A DNA stretch of 64,000 nt from Larimichthys crocea (Eukaryota > Chordata > Actinopteri > Sciaenidae), in contig NW_020853243.1 of the NCBI RefSeq assembly GCF_000972845.2, positions 41,442-105,441 of the forward strand, read 5' to 3'. Shown one piece after another: positions 48,270-58,977 of the stretch. The notes beneath the pieces were generated by a model. That model saw only the letters and a program-made list of their open reading frames with translations. It was not told the origin of the DNA and made no database searches. Position 1 is the first letter of the stretch; each line of letters opens with the position of its first letter. The position numbers and the translations under genes are program-made.

Positions 48270-48420
48270 CGTCTCCTAACTCCTCATCTCCTCTCCTTCA
48301 CATCTGTCCTCATCACCTCTCCTTCACGTCTGTCCTCATCACCTCGTGACGTTTTCGAGGTCGAGGAAAGGACAGAGGAGCTAAATTTGACTATTCAACC
48401 GTACCCCATGTCTGAAGTGA
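48270..48420 (-). repeat. Dispersed repeat, inverted partner of 52005-52400
   Basis: TCCTCATCTCCTCTCCTTCA units followed by GACTATTCAACCGTACCCCA match, in reverse and with divergence, GGGGTACGGTCGAATAGTC and the AGGACAGATGTGAAGGAGAG array at 52005-52400. Confidence 0.75.
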
Positions 48421-48514
48421 AGCCAGCACAGGAAGTGCCAGAAACACCTGTAGAACTCACCTGTTCAGATTATATTAAGGTTATACACAAGAGCGTGGAC
48501 GCTTTGATTGACAG

Positions 48515-48640
48515 GTGGGTGTCATCACAGAGACTACGTCCAGGTTTTAGACAGTCTGCGGGGACGTCACGGAGACTACGTCCAGGTTTTAGACAGTCTG
48601 CGGGGACGTCACGGAGACCACGTCCAGGTTTAGCTCAGGG
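48515..48640 (-). repeat. 42-bp minisatellite, reverse orientation
   Basis: About two and a half units (GAGACTACGTCCAGGTTTTA plus GACAGTCTGCGGGGACGTCACG), the reverse complement of the arrays at 5752 and 54963. Confidence 0.85.
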
Positions 48641-49849
48641 ATGTCCAAAGTGCGGCCTCGGTCAGCTTTATGTTTCTAAAGTATTTTTGTTGTTGACATG
48701 ATGAAGCATCATAACTGTTACACATCTGTTCATCTGCTCTGACTCCACATGTGGAGAAGAAGCTTTTTGACAAATGTTGGTTTGTCCCCCGGACATCTTT
48801 AAAAAAGTTTGTCACCGCTGACGTAGCTGAAGAAGGTGAAGTTTCAGGACACGTCTCACCTGTCCTGTCCTACCTGACCTGTCCTACCTGTCCTGTCCTA
48901 CCTGTCCTGTCTCACCTGTCTGAGGTCTGGCCTGCATCATTCACATGTTAGCATGTTAGTCACGTGTTTCTATGTTAAAACTCATAAACTTTATTGTTTC
49001 TTGTAAATAGTCAATAAAGTTTTGACAGGATGAAGGACAGAGTGACACACCTGTCTGAAGCTTCCACAGGTGACATGATCAGGTATGAGAGGCTCACCTG
49101 AAGGGTGAGGCGAGGTTCATCAGTTGTTAAGAACAGTCTGAATGACAGTCCAAAGATGTCCAACGCTGAGTGTCCGTGACCTCTGACCCCTCAGCTGCAG
49201 TATAAATACATAAACGTGTATTATATATATTTCATATGCAGGCTGAGACAGAGTAATACACATAAATATAAACACTGTCCAGGAGACACCAGGTGGAGCC
49301 AGAGAGCTGCTGGTGTCTGTCTCCAGGACACAGGGACACAAGGACACAAGGAGACAGAAAAACTTTTTCTGGAGTAAGAATACTTCAGTTCCACTGTATT
49401 TTTACTGTGTCATTAGTACTTATACTGAATTTTAACTGTACTTGTACTATAGCTTGTACTCTAAGTACTCTTACTGTATTTGTACTATAACTGTACTATA
49501 GCTGTATTGTATTTAAACTGTTCTTGTACTCTTACAGTATTGTACTGTATTTTAAATGTACTTGTATTCTTACAGTAGTACTTGGTGTGATGAGTACTTC
49601 ATTTGTTCTGTATTTTAAGTGTACTCTTACTGTAGTTGTACTATAACTAAGTGTACATGTACTCTAAGTACTTGTACTGTACTAGTACTCTTCCAGCAGT
49701 TGTAGTATAGCTTGTACTCTAAGTACTCGTACAGTACTAGTACTCTTCCAGCAGTTGTAGTATAGCTTGTACTCTAAGTACTCGTACAGTACTAGTACTC
49801 TCACAGCAGTACTCGGGGTGAGTACTTCACCTTCTGCTCGTCCTTCACT

Positions 49850-50286
49850 CAGACTTTGATGCGCGTCCTCGCGTCTCGTCTCTCGGGAGCGCGCCTGGCC
49901 GCGGGCTCGCGCTCGTGTCGGTGAGGGCAGTCACACCGGGAGTCCGCTCACCGGGAGTCCGCGCACTTCAGCGGCTCGCTCAGGAGGGAACAGCCGCTTC
50001 TCGGTGGATCTCTCAGCGGCGGGAAGCAGAGGGGCTCTCGCTCTCCCGGTCGCCGGTTTGTTGGAAGTTTAAAGCCCGCTCAGCTCGCGTGGAGAGCGGG
50101 ACAATGAGGCAGAGCCAGCCGGGCTGCCGGACCTCAGCTAACGGCTAGCTGTGAGCAAAGTGTCCCGTGACCGTGCACCGACTTTTACCGCCTCACCGGC
50201 CCGGTCAACTTTAACTCGCGTTTCCAGCCTCACCGGACACTCCCGGACGGCTTCTTCCAGACACTACGACTGTTCACGGCTCGGTT
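49850..50286 (+). promoter_or_regulatory. CpG-rich promoter and 5' UTR of a rasal2-like gene
   Basis: Dense CpG (GCGCGTCCTCGCGTC, GGAGCGCGCCTGGCCGCGG) contrasts with the flanks and ends at the ATG at 50287. A short upstream frame of 14 codons, ATG at 50104 to TAG at 50146-50148, lies in the leader. Promoter function is inferred. Confidence 0.65.
50104..50148 (+). other. Upstream open reading frame in the rasal2-like leader
   Basis: ATG in the context ACAATGA opens 14 codons ending TAG, 138 bp before the main start. If transcribed, it could dampen translation of the main frame. That effect is inferred. Confidence 0.45.
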
Positions 50287-50413
50287 ATGGAGACCGACTC
50301 GGTGGCAGGCGACGTGGACTCTGTGCACGGCGGACTGAGCCTCCTGGACCCCCTGGTGGACCGGATCCTGGTGGACACCGTGTCACAGCAGCAGGGATGG
50401 CTCCGAGTTTACG
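50287..50413 (+). CDS. rasal2: First coding exon of a RASAL2-like Ras GAP
   Basis: It encodes METDSVAGDVDSVHGG, then LLDPLVDRILVDTVSQQQGW and LRVYG. The DRILxxxVxQQQGWxRVY segment matches the N-terminus of the long isoform of human RASAL2, a SynGAP-family GTPase-activating protein for Ras, ahead of its PH domain. Donor ACG/GTAAGA, phase 1. It lies at the end of a CpG island and on the same strand as lamc1. The rest of the gene lies outside the window. Identification rests on about 22 matching positions recalled from the family, so a paralogue is possible. Confidence 0.7.
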
Positions 50414-50709
50414 GTAAGAAAAGCGGACACACACGGAGGGGTGGGTCGGTACCGACCTCCAGAACTTCGCCGGTCTCATTACCGGAGTGAGCGGGTAGTC
50501 CGGAGAGTTGTGACCGTGCGGAGAGCCAGGTGAGCCGGGCCGAGGGCATGGCGGACACCGGAGCTGCTGAGGGAGCCCGGTGTGTGACCTCCTCTGCGGC
50601 CGGTGGACGGTCCGGCCCGGTGTGCCGGTCAGAGGTCAGAGGTCACAGCAGACAGCCACCATTCACTACTCCGGGTCAGAGTTTACTGAGACCCCCTGAA
50701 AGTCTGACA

Positions 50710-50960
50710 TGAGTCTTAGTCCACTTTACTCCACCTTAGTCCACTTTACTCCACCTTAGTCCACTTTACTCCACCTTAGTCCACTTTACTCTACCTTAGT
50801 CCACTTTAGTCCACTTTACTCCACCTTAGTCCACTTTAGTCCACCTTAGTCCACTTTACTCCACCTTAGTCCACTTTACTCTACCTTAGTCCACTCCACT
50901 TTACTTCACCTTAGTCCACTTTACTCCACCTTAGTCCACCTCAGTCCACTTTAGTTCACT
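50710..50960. repeat. 20-bp minisatellite, AGTCCACTTTACTCCACCTT
   Basis: About 12 copies with a few shortened units. Confidence 0.9.
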
Positions 50961-50989
50961 TCATAATTAACAGTATAGTCATAATATCA

Positions 50990-51810
50990 GTTAGTGGTGA
51001 TTTAAGGTAGTTTACATAATGATTTAAGGTAGTTTACCTGATGATTTAAGGTAGTTTACCTGATGATTTAAGGTAATTTTCCTGATGATTTAAGGTACTT
51101 TACATGATGATTTCAAGGTAGTTTTCCTTATGATTTAAGGTAGTTTACATGATGATTTCAAGGTAGTTTACCTGATGATTTAAGGTAGTTTTCCTGATGA
51201 TTTAAGGTAGTTTACATGATGATTTCAAGGTAGTTTACCTTATGATTTAAGGTAGTTTACATGATGATTTCAAGGTAGTTTACCTTATGATTTAAGGTAG
51301 TTTACCTTATGATTTAAGGTAGTTTACATGATGATTTAAGGTAGTTTACCTGATGATTTAAGGTAGTTTTCCTGATGATTTAAGGTAGTTTACATGATGA
51401 TTTCAAGGTACTTTACATGATGATTTTAAGGTAGTTTACCTTATGATTTAAGGTAGTTTACATGATGATTTCAAGGTAGTTTACCTGATGATTTAAGTTA
51501 CTTTACATGATGATTTCAAGGTAGTTTGGCTGATGATTTAAGGTAGTTTACCTTATGATTTAAGGTAGTTTACATGATGATTTAAGGTTGTTTACATGAT
51601 GATTTAAGGTAGTTTACACATGATGATTTCAAGGTAGTTTACCTTATGATTTAAGGTAGTTAACCTTATGATTTAAGGTAGTTTACATGATGATTTAAGG
51701 TAGTTTACATGATGATTTAAGGTAGTTTACACATGATGATTTCAAGGTAGTTTACCTGATCATTTCAAGGTAGTTTAACTGATGATTTCAAGGTAGTTTA
51801 ACTGATGATT
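50990..51810. repeat. 22-bp minisatellite, GATGATTTAAGGTAGTTTAC
   Basis: About 36 copies of GATGATTTAAGGTAGTTTAC plus CT or AT, with a TTTCAAGG variant interspersed. One related unit recurs near 53737-53765, outside the array. Confidence 0.92.
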
Positions 51811-51812
51811 AC

Positions 51813-51990
51813 TTGATAGCTCAGTCCATAGAGACTTGGCTTGGGAACCGGAGGGTGGCCGGTTTAAGTCCAGTATGGACCAAAAATATGGAAGGTGGAC
51901 TGGTAGCTGGAGAGGTTCACCTCCTCGGCACTGCCGCCCCAAACTAGAAAGTGGCACTAGTGAGCCCAAATCTGTTTCCAAGAAGAAGAG
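51813..51990 (+). mobile_element. tRNA-derived SINE remnant
   Basis: An A-box-like TAGCTCAGTCCATAGAG begins at 51817, and a B-box-like GGTTTAAGTCC lies at 51861-51871, at tRNA-like spacing. Both are followed by GGTGGACTGGTAGCTGGAGA and CACCTCCTCGGCACTGCCGC, typical of a teleost SINE body. It is truncated, with no clear tail, and abuts the 22-bp minisatellite. It is not an intact tRNA gene. Confidence 0.7.
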
Positions 51991-52004
51991 AAGAAGACAG
52001 CCAT

Positions 52005-52400
52005 TAGAACTTTGACCTGGGGTACGGTCGAATAGTCAAAACATTTCCTAACCACTTTTCCTTGACCTCGTTAGTAAAAGTCACGACATCAAGGACAGAT
52101 GTGAAGGAGAGGAGATGAGGACAGATGTGAAGGAGAGGAGATGAGGACAGATGTGAAGGAGAGGAGATGAGGACAGATGTGAAGGAGAGGGATGAGGACA
52201 ATGTGAAGGAGAGGAGATGAGGACAGATGTGAAGGAGAGGCGATGAGGACAGATGTGAAGGAGAGGAGATGAGGACAGATGTGAAGGAGAGGCGGATGAG
52301 ACAGATGTGAAGGAGAGGAGATGAGGACAGATGTGAAGGAGAGGTGATGAGGACAGATGTGAAGGAGAGAGAAGAATGAGGAGTTAGGAGTCACGACGCA
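52005..52400 (+). repeat. Dispersed repeat with 26-bp AGGACAGATGTGAAGGAGAG array
   Basis: About 11 units of AGGACAGATGTGAAGGAGAG plus GAGATG, preceded by GGGGTACGGTCGAATAGTC. A shorter inverted relative is at 48270-48420. Confidence 0.85.
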
Positions 52401-52827
52401 TGAGCGACGGTGAATGTTGTTGACGTGATCTGTGGTAAAACTACAAAGTCCAGAAGATGGACTACAAAACGCTCCTCTGAGATCCTTCCTGGATCCTCCC
52501 CGCGCTCTGACCGGTTGTTTGGCTGCAGGAAATGTCAAACTGTGACGTCATCATCAGTCAGAGTGTCAGTAATATGAATATTGTCCAGCTGTCACAGAAG
52601 CAGATGAAGTGTTTGTTAGCTGCTATGCTCGCTCACCCTCCTGTCCACTCACACACAAACATATTAGCAAGTTATGGCAAAGATCTCTGAGGACCAGCAA
52701 CGGGAACTTCATGAGGATCTGCAGGACGCTGGATGGCACATTCCAAACAGTTTGGACTCTGTGGAACGCAGAGACACAGGCAACAACACAACACACCACA
52801 AGGAGCAGAGTGACATCACGTCAACAC

Positions 52828-53029
52828 GTATGTTCATGTCCACACGCTCTCTCTGCAGCTGTCTCCTCCTTTCCTTTCCTAAAGGATGCTCCCTGTGTCC
52901 TCTGCTGAAGGAGATAAGGAAGCATGAAGCTCCTTTCCTTCAGTCAGAGGATCAAACAGCCATCAAACACGTGAACACTCAGTGAAGCTTCATCAACAAA
53001 CTCAATCAGACTGTTGGACCCTCAGAGCT
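52828..53029 (+). repeat. Dispersed repeat, inverted partner at 63791-64000
   Basis: GTATGTTCATGTCCACACGC through CTGTTGGACCCTCAGAGCT is nearly the reverse complement of the last 210 bp of the window. The copies differ mainly by a small indel near AACAGCCATC. Open frames in this area (for example from ATG 52674) have no recognised family. Confidence 0.85.
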
Positions 53030-53199
53030 TTTCCTTCATTTCTATCCTTGACCCAAAACAGATGGATCCCAACGTGAAGAAGCTTCTTGCGATTGCTCGA
53101 AAGTAAAAAGTTTACGCTCCATGGTAAACAAGGTTTTTCTTCCCATCTTCTGTGGAGCTCCATGGTAAACAAGGTTTTTCTTCCCATCTTCTGTGGACC

Positions 53200-53612
53200 T
53201 CTTTCTGTGGACGTCTTCCTGTGGACGTCTTTCTGTGGACGTCTTTCCGTGGACGTCTTTCCGTGAACGTCTTTCCGTGAACGTCTTTCCGTGGACGTCT
53301 TTCCGTGAACGTCTTTCCGTGAACGTCTTTCTGTGAACGTCTTCCCGTGGGCGTCTTCCCGTGGACGTCTTTCTGTGGACGTCTTTCCGTGAACGTCTTT
53401 CCGTGAACGTCTTTCCGTGAACGTCTTTCCGTGAACGTCTTCCCGTGGGCGTCTTCCCGTGGACGTCTTTCTGTGGACGTCTTTCCGTGGACGTCTTTCC
53501 GTGGACGTCTTTCCGTGAACGTCTTTCCGTGAACGTCTTCCCGTGGGCGTCTTCCCGTGGACGTCTTTCTGTGGACGTCTTTCTGTGGACGTCTTCCTGT
53601 GGACGTCTTCCG
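53200..53612. repeat. 15-bp minisatellite, CGTGGACGTCTTTC
   Basis: About 27 copies of a 15-bp unit (GTGGACGTCTTTCCG, with GTGAACGTCTTTCCG and GTGGGCGTCTTCCCG variants), in a repeated larger pattern. The period is a multiple of three, so three minus-strand frames of about 200 codons are open. They are not proteins. Confidence 0.92.
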
Positions 53613-54507
53613 GATGCATGATGTGGGGCTCTGTTTTCTAAAAGTTGGATCTGGCTCATCTTCTCTTCCCTCCACTGAAATGAAGTGAAAGACTTCTGGT
53701 TGCCGCGGCACCTGATCCTGTCTGAATGCCCACTTAAGGTGGTTTACATGATGATTTAAGGTGGTTTAAAGTAATATGATCTTTGTATTGAATTACCTTC
53801 TCCAGGTAACGATCATTAAACGTCTCGATCACATGTTCAGGTTACTGTCAGCACGAGAGAAGCTGGAGTTGATTATCAGAATATTAATAACACTGTAACA
53901 GCTGACAGTAAACATACATGTTGGTGATCTTCACCTGAACAGACCGAACTCTCTAAACTCTTCTCAGGTGGATTATTACAAACACACTGTGGAGAAGTCG
54001 TCACAGGTAACACACACACCTGACACACCTGAGGACTGAAGGTCGTCCTCCATGGTGATGATGGTACCAGATGTAGAGGTGTCGACGTGTGTTGAGTTCA
54101 TTCACAGACGTGTCTGTGGTTCTGGTCGGGCTGCAGTTTGTGTTCTGACCCTGTTGGACCTGCAGACTGACCTGACGTGTTTCACGTTGTCGTTTGACCG
54201 GGTCATGGTGAAGACCTGAACACAAGCTGTGTGTTTGTTCCCACGCCCCTGAACGCAGCACTAGTATCTATGGAAGCAGGGCCGTGTCAGGATGTTTTCC
54301 ACCCTCCACCCTCCACCCTCCACCCTCCACCCCCCCGTGTTGGTGCAGCGTGATGTCAGCAGCTGGTTTGTGCTGCTGATCTCACCCAGTCGGACTCCGG
54401 CTGCTCGCCGCCGTCCTGCGACTCACATTCCTCAAATAGACTCAACAAAGGCTGCCGCGCTGCCTTCAGGGACACCTCAGCGAGGAAACATGCACACATC
54501 ACGTCAC

Positions 54508-54622
54508 AGAGGATGAGGTCACAGGTGAGGTCACAGAGGATGAGGTCACAGGTGAGGTCACAGAGGATGAGGTCACAGGTGAGGTCACAGGTGAGGTCAC
54601 AGGTGAGGTCACAGGTGAGGTA
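54508..54622. repeat. GAGGTCACAGGTGAGGTCAC tandem repeat
   Basis: About eight 11-16-bp units of AGGTCACAGGTG and AGGTCACAGAGGATG. Each contains AGGTCA, a nuclear-receptor half-site, which may be coincidence. Confidence 0.85.
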
Positions 54623-54962
54623 TTCAAATGAAGAAATGACATTAAATGTAATTCTATAATAAATATGAATAATCTGACAGACAGAGCAGCTTAAACATGA
54701 TTTTCTGTGTCCATGTCTGAGGACACGACAACGTCTCAGAGACAGGACAGGACAGGACAGGACAGCTCCTCCATCTGTTTTGGGTGAAGCTTGGCAACCT
54801 TCAGATGTTTGAGCTGACGGAGGCCCACTGAGGATTTCAGCCGTTATATTGGACGGGGACTGAGGGATTGTGGGATTTGTTGTCTTCAGGCCAATTCACA
54901 CCTGAAAGTCCTCACGAGACGTTTGTTTGAGACTGTGTGAGACTGCAAAGATTCAGTCTGTA

Positions 54963-55505
54963 AGACTGTCTAAAACCTGGACGTAGTCTCTGTGACGTCC
55001 CCGCAGACTGTCTAAAACCTAACGTAGTCTCTGAGACGTCCCCACAGATGGTCTAAAACCTGGACGTAGTCTCTGAGACGTCCCCACAGACTGTCTAAAA
55101 CCTGGACGTAGTCTCCGTGACGTCCTCGCAGACTGTCTAAAACCTGGACGTAGTCTCTGTGACGTCCCCGCAGACTGTCTAAAACCTGGACGTAGTCTCT
55201 GAGACGTCCCCACAGATGGTCTAAAACCTGGACGTAGTCTCCGTGACGTCCTCGCAGACTGTCTAAAACCTGGACGTAGTCTCCGTGACGTCCCCGCAGA
55301 CTGTCTAAAACCTGGACGTAGTCTCCGTGACGTCCTCGCAGACTGTCTAAAACCTGGACGTAGTCTCTGTGACGTCCCCGCAGACTGTCTAAAACCTGGA
55401 CGTAGTCTCTGTGACGTCCCCGCAGACTGTCTAAAACCTGGACGTAGTCTCCGTGACGTCCCCACAGACTGTCTAAAACCTGGACGTAGTCTCCGTGACG
55501 TCCCT
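54963..55505 (+). repeat. 42-bp minisatellite, main array
   Basis: About 13 copies of GACTGTCTAAAACCTGGACG plus TAGTCTCTGTGACGTCCCCGCA. Variants CTCCGTGACGTCCTCGCA and CTCTGAGACGTCCCCACAGA recur in patterns, suggesting block duplication. A minus-strand frame of 148 codons ([14 protein letters not shown] per unit) is open because 42 is a multiple of three. Confidence 0.93.
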
Positions 55506-55754
55506 GACAGGCCTGGCGCAGATTAACTGGTTCTGGTCCGTGTGGTTCTGGTCCGTGTGGTTCTGGTCTGTGGTGGTCTCAGGACAATGCAGGATGGTCA
55601 GTGGAGGAAATGAAAAGTTCCTTCTGGGCCGGTCGGTCTCTGAACAGGATTTCCTGTCCGACGTCTATTTCAGGAGCTCAGTGGAAAAACAGTCGAGGAT
55701 CACATGACCTGAGCCGACCAACCAGGACGTCTGATTATTAAGATGGTAAATTAG

Positions 55755-55801
55755 TGTGTGTGTGTGTGTGTGTGTCTGTGTGTGTGTGTGTGTGTCTGTG
55801 T

Positions 55802-55838
<37 letters not shown>
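55755..55838. repeat. (GT)n microsatellite with TCTG interruptions
   Basis: About 84 bp of GT with three interruptions by TCTGTGTG. Confidence 0.9.
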
Positions 55839-56369
55839 CAGTTTTGTCGAGGTCACTCTGGTTTCTTCTTCCTGTTTGAGTCGGTGTCAGATATCAGGCT
55901 CCTGCAGACAGCAGGAAGTAATCCGATTACTTGAAGTGGCTGCAGCACAGCTTCATCCTCTGCTGGTACCGACCGGTCACATGACGTGGTTCAACACGTG
56001 GCCTCCACTCTGAGTCCAGCAGAACCGACCCGTTACCCACGGTACACCTGTAACTGGTCTGATCCTGCTCAGGTGACTGTGCAGGTGTGATTCAGTCGGT
56101 CAGCTGATGTGCAGGTGTGAATGAGTCTGAGTCTCCGTGGAGACGATGCTTCCTGTCTCTGCTGAAAACTCACTCATCGCCATGACAACGAGCAGCTGAG
56201 TACGGGAGGATCCTGCACAGAGAGCCGGGCCTGGCCGGGCCTGGTCAAGATTTCAGTCAGACGACGTTTAATGGCGCTCGAGGTCGACCTTACATCATGA
56301 CAGACATCAGCCAATCAAAACAAAGACTTTAAATATGATGCTGTGAAAACACTGACGGCAGACTGATGG

Positions 56370-56998
56370 ACTCTGACTCTGACTCTGTCTCTGTCTCTGT
56401 CTCTGTCTCTGTCTCTGTCTCTGTCTCAGACTCAGACTCTGAGTCAGAGTCTGAGTCAGAGACTGAGACTCTCTCTCTGACTCAGACTCTGTCTCTGTCT
56501 CTCTCTCTCTCTGTCTCTCTCTCTGTCTCAGACTCTGTCTCTCTCTCTCTCTCTCTCTCTGTCTCAGACTCTGTCTCTCTCTCTGTCTCAGACTCTGTCT
56601 CTCTCTCTCTCTCTCTGTCTCTCTGTCTGTCTCAGACTCTCTCTCTGTCTCTCTCTCTCTGTCTCTCTCTGTCTGTCTCAGACTCAGTCTCTGTCTCAAA
56701 CTCTGTCTCAGTCTCTGTCTCAAACTCTGTCTCTGTCTCTGACTCTGTCTCTCTCTCTGTCTCAGTCTCTCTCTCTGTCTCAGACTCTGTCTCTCTCTCT
56801 GTCTCAGTCTCTGACTCAGTCTCAGTCTCTGACTCTGACTCTGTCTCTGTCGCTGTCTCTGACTCTGTCTCTCTCTTTGTCTCAGTCTCTCTCTCTGACT
56901 CTGTCTCAGACTCTGTCTCAGACTCTGTCTCTGTCTCAGTCTCTGTCTCAGTCTCTCTCTCTGTCTCTGTCTCAGACTCAGTCTCTGTCTCAGTCGGC
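56370..56998. repeat. GACTCTGTCTCTGTCT repeat
   Basis: About 630 bp of CT-rich hexanucleotide-type units (CTCTGT, CTCAGA). Frames of 250-360 codons rich in Ser, Val and Asp on one strand and Arg, Gln and Glu on the other are by-products. Confidence 0.92.
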
Positions 56999-58016
56999 AG
57001 GTCAGAGGAGGACTTGGCTCCGTGGAGCTCCCCGTCTTCGCCTGCTCGGGTCTTAGCTCTGACCTACATGCAGCGTTGTCGTGGACACCAGGCGTTATCC
57101 AATCAGCTGACATGTAGGTCAGTGAGGGCGGGCTGAGGAGGAGGATCCTCACACTCTGACCTTTGACCTTTGACCTGTCCGGTGACTCTGGATGACTGAC
57201 AGCTGAAAGCGTCACATGTAAATAACAAACCACCTCGTTTGCATGTGAATGCACATGCAGAGTGAGTCCTGCGTCCTCCTCTGCTCCCTCAGTCACATGT
57301 CTGTCCTCGGCGTTGGAACCTGGACAGGGTCGGGCCGTGCTCGTCGCCGCTCCTGTTTCCTGTCTGACGACCTGCACAGGAAGGAGGCGCATTCTTTAAC
57401 CTTCATGAATATTCATGAGCTCCCTGAGGCCTCGAGCACGGAGACGTCGCCTCACAGCGTCAGACTGGAGACATGGACTCAGCTCTGCGTCCTCGTCTCC
57501 TGCTCTGCGTCCTCGTCTCCTGCTCTGCTTCTCTTTGAAAGTCACCTGATGTCTTCATGGCGCGTGCACGTCAACCACACGGCGCCATGGCAACAGGCTC
57601 CGTCATGATGTGACCATATTGTAAAGTTTGTCAGTAACAGCAGCTTCACGTGTTTGCACGCGGACTCTGAACTGTGCGTGCAGTTTCAGTTTCTCTCAGG
57701 GGAAACCACAGCCTGCTGCTCCGCCGTGTGGTGAGCTCTGATTGGCCGGCCTTAAAACAAACTCTGTGGCTTCACTTCCTCCCAGGAAGACAGTCCCCAG
57801 CAGCCCGTTGAGAAAGAGCAACGCACGACCCGTCGACATGAAGACGTGAAGTCCACCTGATGACCTCCTCTCTGGACTGAAGCGTGTTGTTAAGGTGGAA
57901 TGACCGTGGACTGAAGCGTGTTGTCAAGGTGGAATGACACCCCTGTCGGCAAACCGGCTGTTTGACCTCCATCTGCTCACTGCTGCTGGCTGCAGGAAGT
58001 TGGCGTGTGCTGGACT

Positions 58017-58491
58017 ATGAGTGGGTGTAGACCTCTGCCCGAGGGCTGTGAGGATCCGATCCAGGGCCCCCGTCAGGCCTCGCGGCGCTGGCACCGTTAC
58101 AGGAAGTCCTGGCAGAGATCCGACCCCCAGCCGGCTCCTGAGCAGCCATTGGACAGATACAGGTGGAGGACATCTGCCTGCCTGGCAGCCAGAGAGCCTC
58201 TGCACCTGCGGATGTTCAGCCTGCCGAGGTTCAACACCGCCCAGGACGACCGGGCCGGAGATCAGGCCCAGGAAGGCCTGACGAGGCCCGGCTCTCTTCG
58301 CAGGATCTTCCCGTACTTCAGGTCCATGTCTGAGCCCGGAGCGAGCAGCGGGCCGGGGAGGACGGCAGTCAGGAAGGTGGGATCAGACGCTGAGCGAAGG
58401 ACTCCTTCCATCAGCAGCTTCCTCAGCTCGTTCTCTCGGAGGATCAGCAGAGTCCTCAGAGACGGGCCAGAACCTGAAGGAGGAGAGTCCG
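58017..58491 (+). CDS. Candidate alternative first exon of the rasal2-like gene
   Basis: ATG at 58017 opens 158 codons plus one base, ending at a donor CCG/GTAGGA. The product is rich in Arg, Ser and Pro: MSGCRPLPEGCEDP, RYRKSWQRSDP, LRMFSLPRFNTAQ, SLRRIFPYFRSMSEPG and SISSFLSSFSRRISRVLRDG. Codon composition looks coding and is free of tandem repeats. The donor is phase 1, the same as the exon at 50287-50413, so the two could splice alternatively to the same next exon. SynGAP-family genes are known to use alternative 5' exons. I do not recognise this peptide. An internal exon starting after the CAG at 57995 is the alternative. Confidence 0.5.
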
Positions 58492-58977
58492 GTAGGAGAC
58501 GTCACATGTTCGCGTCTGACCCGAGGCATGATGGGAAAGTGTGTGAGCGTTGAAATGTTTGTCTCCGTGATGATGTCATGAGCTGCAGCTTCAGCTGGTT
58601 TTGGTCTGAGTCCGTCAGTCCAGAAAGGTCCAGAAAGGTCCAGTAAAAACAGGTCGAGTTGTCTTCGTCCACAAACATGAAGAAGAGTTGACAGATTAAT
58701 CATCCGGTCCATATTTATAACTCATGTTCGGAGTTTGTAGCACTTAAACGCACCGCTGCGAGTGCAGTGTTGTCTGGTTCTGGTTCTGGTTGTAGTTTGA
58801 GGGTCCAGTGTGTCAGATTTATGAGGGTGAGACAGACGGAGTGGTCAGTGTGAAGCTGAGCAGCCTCTGCGAGGTCATCGGGTCAAACCCGCCCTGTGTT
58901 TAAATAACCGGTTCTGATTGGCCGGGACAGATCCAGATTGTTTTCTCTCTAAACTGTGACGGAGTCACACTGATGTC

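Larger units (their letters stand above)
47980..49850. other. Intergenic sequence between lamc1 and the next gene
   Basis: No exon seen. It contains a (CA)n run (48040-48080), an interspersed repeat with CTCCTTCACATCTGTCCTCA units (48270-48420), part of the 7500-type repeat in reverse (48452-48520), 42-bp minisatellite units (48515-48640), and TACTGTACTTGTACTCTAAG-type repeats (49380-49810), whose last units have a period of about 65 bp. Confidence 0.7.

Noticed and set aside
51813..51890. Intact tRNA gene
   Set aside because: A- and B-box motifs are present, but the arms do not pair as a cloverleaf and the following sequence is a SINE body.
53002..53711. Three overlapping minus-strand frames of about 200 codons reading RKDVHGKTFTE
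   Set aside because: They are produced by a 15-bp tandem repeat whose length is a multiple of three; all three frames are open, which a real gene would not show.
55019..55465. Minus-strand frame of 148 codons with a 14-residue repeat
   Set aside because: It is the 42-bp minisatellite read in frame. No start context, splice site or family match.
56307..57392. Frames of 256 and 361 codons rich in Ser/Val/Asp or Arg/Gln/Glu
   Set aside because: They follow a CT-rich hexanucleotide repeat on both strands.
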